Below, piece by piece: positions 59,452 to 64,000 of a stretch of DNA of 64,000 nucleotides (position 1 is the first letter of the stretch; each line of letters opens with the position of its first letter). The DNA is from Nocardioides marinus (GTDB taxonomy: Bacteria > Actinomycetota > Actinomycetes > Propionibacteriales > Nocardioidaceae). The stretch lies in assembly GCF_013408145.1 (NCBI RefSeq), contig NZ_JACBZI010000001.1, positions 3,362,001-3,426,000 on the forward strand, given 5' to 3'. The notes beneath the pieces were generated by a model. That model saw only the letters and a program-made list of their open reading frames with translations. It did not search any database and was not told the DNA's origin. Position numbers and translations under genes: made by a program.

Positions 59452-59503
59452 CTGGAGAGGGTACGGCGGACACGAGGCGCGCGCAGGGGCACGACCCGGT
59501 CGG

Positions 59504-60436
59504 TCAGAGCGCCTCGAGGATCGTCAACGTGGTCGCCCAGGCGTCCGAGGCGGGGTCGATGACCGTGAAGTGGTCGCCCTCGACCTCCACCAGGCGTGCA
59601 GTACCGCCGGCGGCCGTGGCGGCCTCCACGTAGGAGCGGGACTGGCTGATCGGCACGATGTCGTCGCCGGTCGCGTGGACGCACCACACGGGCACGGGCA
59701 GCGGCACCTGCTGGGCCGGGTCGATGCCGGCGTGCTCGCTCGTGGGCACGCCGCCGACGATGCCGGTGACCGTGCCGGGGCCGCCCAGCCCGGCGGTGTA
59801 CGCGCCGCGCAGGTCCAGGACGCCGGCCTGCGACACGACGTGGGTCAGCAGGCCCTGCCCGCCGGCCCAGGTGGCGAGGTGGCCGCCCGCGGAGTGGCCG
59901 ACACCGACGACAGGGACGGTGCTCGGGTCGACCCCGAGCACGAGCTCGTCGAGCTCCTCGATCGCGGCCCGCACGTCCTCGAAGGTCTCCGGGTTGCCAC
60001 CGCCACCACCCGCGCCGTTCCCGACGCGGCGGTACTCGATCGCCCAGGTCGCCCAGCCCTGCTCGACCAGGCTCGGCACCAGCGGACGGGCGTACTCGAT
60101 GCCGTAGGCGGTCTTCCAGAACCCGCCGTGCACCACCACCGCCACCCCGCGCGGGACGCCCGCGGGCAGGGTGAGCTCGCCGAACTGGCTGGGGTCGCTG
60201 CCGTAGTCGTGACGCCGTGGCTCGCGCACTCCCTCGGGCATGGGTGGCACCTCCTCGGGGCCGACGCCCCCACGGACCAGCACGGTCAGGCCGACAGCGG
60301 CCGCTCCCAGGGCCGGGAGCGTGAGGAGGGTACGACGCGGCATCCGGGGCACGCGGGTGGTTCGGTCCCATGGGGCGGGTCGGATGGGTCCAGGCGTCCC
60401 GTCGCCGGGGTCAGGACCAGTCGCCGGATCGGCCAC
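59504..60436 (-). CDS. Membrane-anchored or exported alpha/beta hydrolase
   Basis: A 310-aa esterase-like protein. After a 30-residue head comes a hydrophobic segment (RRTLLTLPALGAAAVGLTVL), so it is exported or anchored. Catalytic blocks: oxyanion VVVHGGFWKTA, nucleophile GVGHSAGGHLATW, acid HATGDDIVP and histidine EGDHFTVID. It belongs to the BD-FAE/carboxylesterase group. GTG 60436 has a good ribosome site inside the end of arfB (26-nt overlap); ATG 60343 would place the signal at the very N-terminus and is a serious alternative. The substrate is unknown. Confidence 0.82.
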   Translation of the reverse strand: MADPATGPDPGDGTPGPIRPAPWDRTTRVPRMPRRTLLTLPALGAAAVGLTVLVRGGVGPEEVPPMPEGVREPRRHDYGSDPSQFGELTLPAGVPRGVAVVVHGGFWKTAYGIEYARPLVPSLVEQGWATWAIEYRRVGNGAGGGGGNPETFEDVRAAIEELDELVLGVDPSTVPVVGVGHSAGGHLATWAGGQGLLTHVVSQAGVLDLRGAYTAGLGGPGTVTGIVGGVPTSEHAGIDPAQQVPLPVPVWCVHATGDDIVPISQSRSYVEAATAAGGTARLVEVEGDHFTVIDPASDAWATTLTILEAL

Positions 60437-60833
60437 GCTTCACCTCGCCACGACGCTTCTTGGCATCGAGGCGACGACGCTGTGAGCCGCGGGTGGGCTT
60501 CGTGGGTCGCCGCTTCGCAGGCGGCGGGCCGGCCGCGCGGCGGACGAGCGTCGCGAGGCGCTCCCGCGCGGCGCGGCGGTTGGCCAGCTGGGTGCGGTGC
60601 TCGGAGGCGGCCACGGTGATCACCCCGTCGACCAGTCGGCCGGCCAGCTGGTCGAGCACCCGGCGGCGTACGTGGTCGGGGAGGGCGGAGCCCGCGACGT
60701 CCCACACCAGCTCGACGCGGGAGTCGGCGGTGTTGACGCCCTGCCCGCCCGGCCCCGAGGACCGGCTGAACCGCTCGCTGAGCTCGGACCCCGGGATCAC
60801 CAGGGTCCGGGTCACGGGCAGGTCGTCGGGCAC
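60411..60833 (-). CDS. arfB: Alternative ribosome-rescue factor ArfB (YaeJ)
   Basis: A 140-aa peptidyl-tRNA hydrolase that frees ribosomes stalled without a stop codon. The catalytic GGQ is intact (SSGPGGQGVNTADS, residues 29-31). The basic C-terminal tail that enters the empty mRNA channel is present (KRRPTKPTRGSQRRRLDAKK). Length and layout match ArfB rather than a full release factor. Its end overlaps the next gene by 26 nt. Confidence 0.95.
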   Translation of the reverse strand: MPDDLPVTRTLVIPGSELSERFSRSSGPGGQGVNTADSRVELVWDVAGSALPDHVRRRVLDQLAGRLVDGVITVAASEHRTQLANRRAARERLATLVRRAAGPPPAKRRPTKPTRGSQRRRLDAKKRRGEVKRGRSGDWS

Positions 60834-60857
60834 CGGTCCATCATCGGGAGCCCGGAG

Positions 60858-60950
60858 CCGGTTTCACCACCCGGGTGGTGAAACCGGCGCTTGTCGACCG
60901 GAACTTCATGAGACAAGCGGCAGTTTCACCACTCGGGTGGTGAAACTGCC
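60858..60950. repeat. Three consecutive hairpins with a shared TTTCACCAC core
   Basis: Hairpin 1 is a perfect 30-nt palindrome: CCGGTTTCACCACCC (60858-60872) and its complement (60873-60887). It is followed by CGCTTGTC (60888-60895), which pairs with GACAAGCG (60912-60919). Hairpin 2 is GGCAGTTTCACCAC (60919-60932) with GTGGTGAAACTGCC (60937-60950). The outer two share the core GTTTCACCAC / GTGGTGAAAC. The element starts 24 nt before the arfB start and ends 5 nt after the purL stop. Confidence 0.92.
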
Positions 60951-60955
60951 GGCCC

Positions 60956-63205
60956 TCAGCCCAGCGCAGCGGGGAGGGTGGCCATCCAGGCCGAGCGGAC
61001 CTCGAGGAGCGGCAGGTCGAAGAGCCCCTGCAGGTCCACCGAGTCACCGCCGGTGGTGCCGAGCTCGGTGACGGGTACGCCGTGGCGCGCGGCGAGGTCG
61101 GTCAGCCGGGCGGTGTCGCCGGCCGGCACGGTGACGAGCACGCGCCCGGTGGACTCGGAGAAGAGCGCGACGAACGGGTCCTCGTGGACCCCGGCGAGCG
61201 ACACCGAGGCGCCGGTCATCGACGGCAGCGAGGCCTCGAGCAGCGCCTGGGCGAGGCCGCCGTCGGACAGGTCGTGGGCGGAGGTCACGAGGCCGACGGC
61301 CTCGTGGAGCAGCGCGGCGAGGGCCTTCTCCCCCTGGAGCGAGAGCGCCGGCGGGCGGCCGCCGAGGTGGCCGTGGACGACGTGCGCCCACTCCGAACCG
61401 GAGAGCTCCTCGCGGGTCTCGCCGAGCAGCAGCACGGTCTCGCCGACCGTGGACCACGACGACGGGGTGCGCCGGGTGACGTCCTCGATGACGCCGAGGA
61501 CGGCGACGACCGGGGTCGGCAGGATCGCGGTCTCGCCGGTCTGGTTGTAGAGGCTGACGTTGCCGCCGGTGACGGGCACGCCGAGCTCGAGGCAGGCGTC
61601 CTTGAGGCCACGGCAGGCCTCGGCGAACTGCCACATCACCGACGGGTCCTCCGGCGAGCCGAAGTTGAGGCAGTCGGAGACGGCCAGCGGGGTCGCCCCG
61701 CCGGTCGCGACGTTGCGGTAGGACTCGGCGAGGGCGAGCTGGGCCCCGGCGTACGGGTCGAGCTTGGCGTAGCGGCCGTTGCAGTCGGTGGAGACCGAGA
61801 CACCGAGGTTGGTCTGCTCGTCGATCCGGATCATCCCGGAGTCGGCCGGCTGGGAGAGCACGGTGTTGCCGCGGACGTAGCGGTCGTACTGGTCGGTGAT
61901 CCAGGACTTGTCGCACAGGTTCGGCGAGGCGACCAGGCGCAGCACGGTCTCCCGCAGCTCCGCGGCGTCGGCCGGGCGCGGCAGCGCCTCCGCGGCGTCG
62001 GCCTGGAGGGCGTCCTGCCAGTCGGGGCGGGCGAAGGGGCGCTGGTACGTCGGGCCGTCGTGGGCCACCGAGCGCGGCGGGACGTCGACGACCCGCTCGC
62101 CGTGCCAGTCGATCTCGAGGCGACCGGTGTCGGTGACCTCGCCGACGACGACGGCCTCGACGTCCCACTTGGCGCAGATGGCCATGAACGCCGCGACGTC
62201 GTCGGGCTCGACGACGGCCATCATCCGCTCCTGGCTCTCGCTCATGAGGATCTCCTCGGGAGCCAGCGTGGAGTCGCGCAGCGGCACCCGGTCGAGCTCG
62301 ACGTGCATGCCGCCGTCACCGGCCGAGGCCAGCTCGGAGGTCGCGCAGGACAGCCCGGCGCCGCCGAGGTCCTGGATGCCGGCGACCAGGCCGGCGGCGA
62401 AGATCTCGAGCGTGCACTCGATGAGGAGCTTCTCCATGAACGGGTCGCCGACCTGCACCGAGGGCCGCTTGGCGGGGCCGTCGGCGTCGAAGGTCTCCGA
62501 GGCCAGCACGGAGACGCCCCCGATGCCGTCGCCGCCGGTGCGGGCGCCGTAGAGGATGACCTGGTTGCCCACGCCGGAGGCCTTGGCCAGGTGGAGGTCC
62601 TCGTGCTTGAGCACGCCGACGCACAGGGCGTTGACCAGCGGGTTGCCGAGGTAGGTGGAGTCGAAGACGGCCTCGCCGCCGATGTTGGGCAGGCCCAGGC
62701 AGTTGCCGTAGCCGCCGACGCCGGCCACGATCCCGGGCAGCACGCGGTGGGTGTCGGGGGCGTCGAGCGGGCCGAAGCGCAGCGGGTCCATCACGGCGAC
62801 CGGGCGCGCGCCCATCGCGAGGATGTCGCGGACGATGCCGCCGATGCCGGTCGCGGCGCCCTGGTAGGGCTCGACGTACGACGGGTGGTTGTGCGACTCG
62901 ACCTTGAAGGTCACCGCGTAGCCCTGCCCGACGTCGATGACGCCGGCGTTCTCGCCGATGCCGGCGAGCATCTTGCCGACCGGGGTCTCCTGGGGCAGCT
63001 CGCCGAACTGCTTGAGGTGCACCTTGGAGGACTTGTAGGAGCAGTGCTCGCTCCACATCACCGAGTACATCGCCAGCTCCGAGGAGGTGGGACGGCGCCC
63101 GAGGATCTCGCGGATCCTGGCGTACTCGTCGGCCTTCAGGCCGAGATCGGCCCAGGGCTGCTCGCGGTTCGGGTCCTCGGCGGCGACGGCGACGGTGTCC
63201 AGCAC
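60956..63205 (-). CDS. purL: Phosphoribosylformylglycinamidine synthase subunit PurL
   Basis: A 749-aa ATP-dependent synthase for the fourth step of purine synthesis (FGAR to FGAM). It is the small PurL type that works with separate PurQ and PurS. Landmarks: [43 protein letters not shown], and the second half with the matching AIR-synthetase-like fold ([36 protein letters not shown]). ATG 63205 start. purS and purQ are not in the window and may lie to the right. The three-hairpin element follows its stop by 5 nt. Confidence 0.97.
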   Translation of the reverse strand: MLDTVAVAAEDPNREQPWADLGLKADEYARIREILGRRPTSSELAMYSVMWSEHCSYKSSKVHLKQFGELPQETPVGKMLAGIGENAGVIDVGQGYAVTFKVESHNHPSYVEPYQGAATGIGGIVRDILAMGARPVAVMDPLRFGPLDAPDTHRVLPGIVAGVGGYGNCLGLPNIGGEAVFDSTYLGNPLVNALCVGVLKHEDLHLAKASGVGNQVILYGARTGGDGIGGVSVLASETFDADGPAKRPSVQVGDPFMEKLLIECTLEIFAAGLVAGIQDLGGAGLSCATSELASAGDGGMHVELDRVPLRDSTLAPEEILMSESQERMMAVVEPDDVAAFMAICAKWDVEAVVVGEVTDTGRLEIDWHGERVVDVPPRSVAHDGPTYQRPFARPDWQDALQADAAEALPRPADAAELRETVLRLVASPNLCDKSWITDQYDRYVRGNTVLSQPADSGMIRIDEQTNLGVSVSTDCNGRYAKLDPYAGAQLALAESYRNVATGGATPLAVSDCLNFGSPEDPSVMWQFAEACRGLKDACLELGVPVTGGNVSLYNQTGETAILPTPVVAVLGVIEDVTRRTPSSWSTVGETVLLLGETREELSGSEWAHVVHGHLGGRPPALSLQGEKALAALLHEAVGLVTSAHDLSDGGLAQALLEASLPSMTGASVSLAGVHEDPFVALFSESTGRVLVTVPAGDTARLTDLAARHGVPVTELGTTGGDSVDLQGLFDLPLLEVRSAWMATLPAALG

Positions 63206-63316
63206 GGGAGAAATCTACCGACCCCCGTCCGCCGCCGGTCAGCCGCGCCCCTCAACCGGCGCCCTCGGCGGCCGATCGGACCGGCCGTCCAGACCGAAAC
63301 CCCTGCTGACCTGCGA

Positions 63317-63336
63317 GAACTACATGTCTGTAGTTC
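63317..63336. promoter_or_regulatory. Inverted repeat in the purL-DUF1906 gap
   Basis: GAACTACA-TGTC-TGTAGTTC has perfect 8-nt arms and is AT-rich for this DNA. It lies about 110 nt before the DUF1906 start, with a further AT-rich stretch (GTTACTCGTGTGACTGATGT) downstream that probably holds the promoter. It could be a regulator site for either divergent gene. Confidence 0.45.
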
Positions 63337-63444
63337 GCGGCGAAGCCTGTTACTCGTGTGACTGATGTGGTTATCGTGCTGTGGTCGCTCCGCCAGGGAC
63401 GACGACTTCCCCCCGCTTCGACTCCGTGCCGCTGGAGCTCCACC

Positions 63445-64000
63445 ATGACCCGACCGGGCCTCGTCCGCACCCGCACCTCCTCGCGCCGCGCCCTCCTGCG
63501 GCGCGCCGGCAGCGCCGCCGCCTCCGGGCTGCTCGCGCTGACCGTGCTCGGCGCCGCCCCGTCCGGCACCGCGGCGTACGCCGCCGAGGTCGGTGCTCGT
63601 CGCTCCCCCATCGTCGACGGGGGCGTGGTGGTCACGCCGGGCAACTTCACCGGCTACGGCTTCGACCAGTGCCTGGCGCCGGACAGCAAGGCGATGCGCA
63701 CCTGGTGGAACAACTCACCGTTCTCCGCGGTCGGCATCTACATCTCCGGGAAGTCTCGCGCCTGCCGCAACCAGCCCAACCTCAGCAAGGAGTGGGTGCT
63801 CCAGCAGGCCACCCTCGGCTGGCGGCTGCTGCCGATCACCCTGGGCCCGCAGGCCTCCTGCCAGCCGCGCTTCCCGCGCTACTCCGACGACGTGCGGATC
63901 AACCCCAAGCCGGGGAGGAAGAAGGACTACCACAAGGCGCTGAAGATGGGCCGCGCCGAGGCGGAGACGACCGTCGCCGATGCCCTCGCGCTCGGCATCG
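63445..64000 (+). CDS. Exported DUF1906 (glycoside-hydrolase-like) protein, cut by the right edge
   Basis: The first 185 codons of a secreted protein. A twin-arginine-like signal (SRRALLRRAGSAAASGLLAL) is followed by a cleavage region (TAAYAAE). The mature part opens with the DUF1906 signature: NFTGYGFDQCLAPDSKAMRT, VGIYISGKSRACRNQPNLS and GWRLLPITLGPQASC. This is the Rv2525c-type TIM-barrel fold, related to GH25-like lysozymes but without proven activity; Rv2525c is also a Tat substrate. ATG 63445. The C-terminus lies outside the window. Confidence 0.88.
   Translation, partial: MTRPGLVRTRTSSRRALLRRAGSAAASGLLALTVLGAAPSGTAAYAAEVGARRSPIVDGGVVVTPGNFTGYGFDQCLAPDSKAMRTWWNNSPFSAVGIYISGKSRACRNQPNLSKEWVLQQATLGWRLLPITLGPQASCQPRFPRYSDDVRINPKPGRKKDYHKALKMGRAEAETTVADALALGI

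Noticed and set aside
63252-63650. A 132-codon minus-strand frame across the purL-DUF1906 gap.
   Set aside because: Half of it is antisense to the DUF1906 signal peptide region, and its composition is shadow-like. The gap instead shows an inverted repeat and promoter-like AT-rich DNA.

Overview
The window is high-GC DNA (clearly above 70% G+C by eye, with strongly GC-biased third codon positions) and comes from an actinobacterium. Several features point to the Nocardioidaceae, most likely Nocardioides or a close relative: the purL / purF-purM block, the DUF3073 gene lying between purM and a valine/leucine dehydrogenase gene, a bSCP-type sterol carrier gene in the same neighbourhood, leaderless and GTG starts, and dispersed GC-rich repeats. 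I saw no rRNA or tRNA genes, no CRISPR array, no IS transposase and no phage genes. The genus is inferred from gene content and order, not from a marker gene.

Layout. 1-2.6 kb: thiamine ABC transporter (permease cut by the left edge, then lipoprotein) behind a TPP riboswitch. 2.65-5.0 kb: an array of six 43-nt repeats, then an esterase / GNAT / YhhN operon. 5.1-8.2 kb: metallo-beta-lactamase-fold hydrolase, SDR and a dihydrodipicolinate-reductase-like gene, the last behind a KstR-like operator. 8.2-11.5 kb: a very large hybrid kinase with two kinase modules, and a single receiver. 11.6-14.2 kb: an OYE-type reductase with a second KstR-like site, a PrmC-related methyltransferase and a MarR regulator. 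14.4-19.2 kb: icmF (fused acyl-CoA mutase), a thioesterase and a BtuF-like protein. 19.3-26.2 kb: mostly regulation and signalling (Ser/Thr kinase, membrane acyltransferase, adenylate cyclase, SigB/SigF-type sigma factor, CarH-like B12 photoreceptor, LuxR-type regulator). 26.4-32.8 kb: an iron island with an Fbp-type ABC transporter and a convergent adenylation-carrier-acyltransferase gene, each preceded by a DtxR/IdeR-like box. 33-40.6 kb: a Lys-rich secreted protein, the ppsR-ppsA operon, a lipoprotein and an unrecognised two-gene operon with a WXG100-like look. 40.7-48.3 kb: LacI regulator, SGNH hydrolase, hybrid kinase with two receivers and an HPt domain, and an unrecognised protein that probably starts at CTG. 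48.3-63.2 kb: valine dehydrogenase, DUF3073, purM, purF, a GAF kinase, an IorAB-type molybdenum oxidoreductase, M20 dipeptidase, sterol carrier protein, alpha/beta hydrolase, arfB and purL. 63.4 kb to the edge: the 5' part of a Tat-exported DUF1906 protein.

How the parts fit. Valine catabolism is touched twice (amino acid dehydrogenase and IcmF). Adenosylcobalamin is the cofactor of IcmF and the expected chromophore of the CarH-like regulator, and a BtuF-like protein lies between them. Iron control is visible at two promoters about 6 kb apart that face each other. Two genes 4.6 kb apart share a KstR-type operator, which suggests a small steroid- or fatty-acid-responsive group. Purine synthesis is spread over 13 kb with unrelated genes in between.

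The most unusual non-coding content is a set of at least five families of palindromic or short tandem repeats. Two of them reach into reading frames. The most striking is a three-hairpin element of about 93 nt just downstream of the purL stop.
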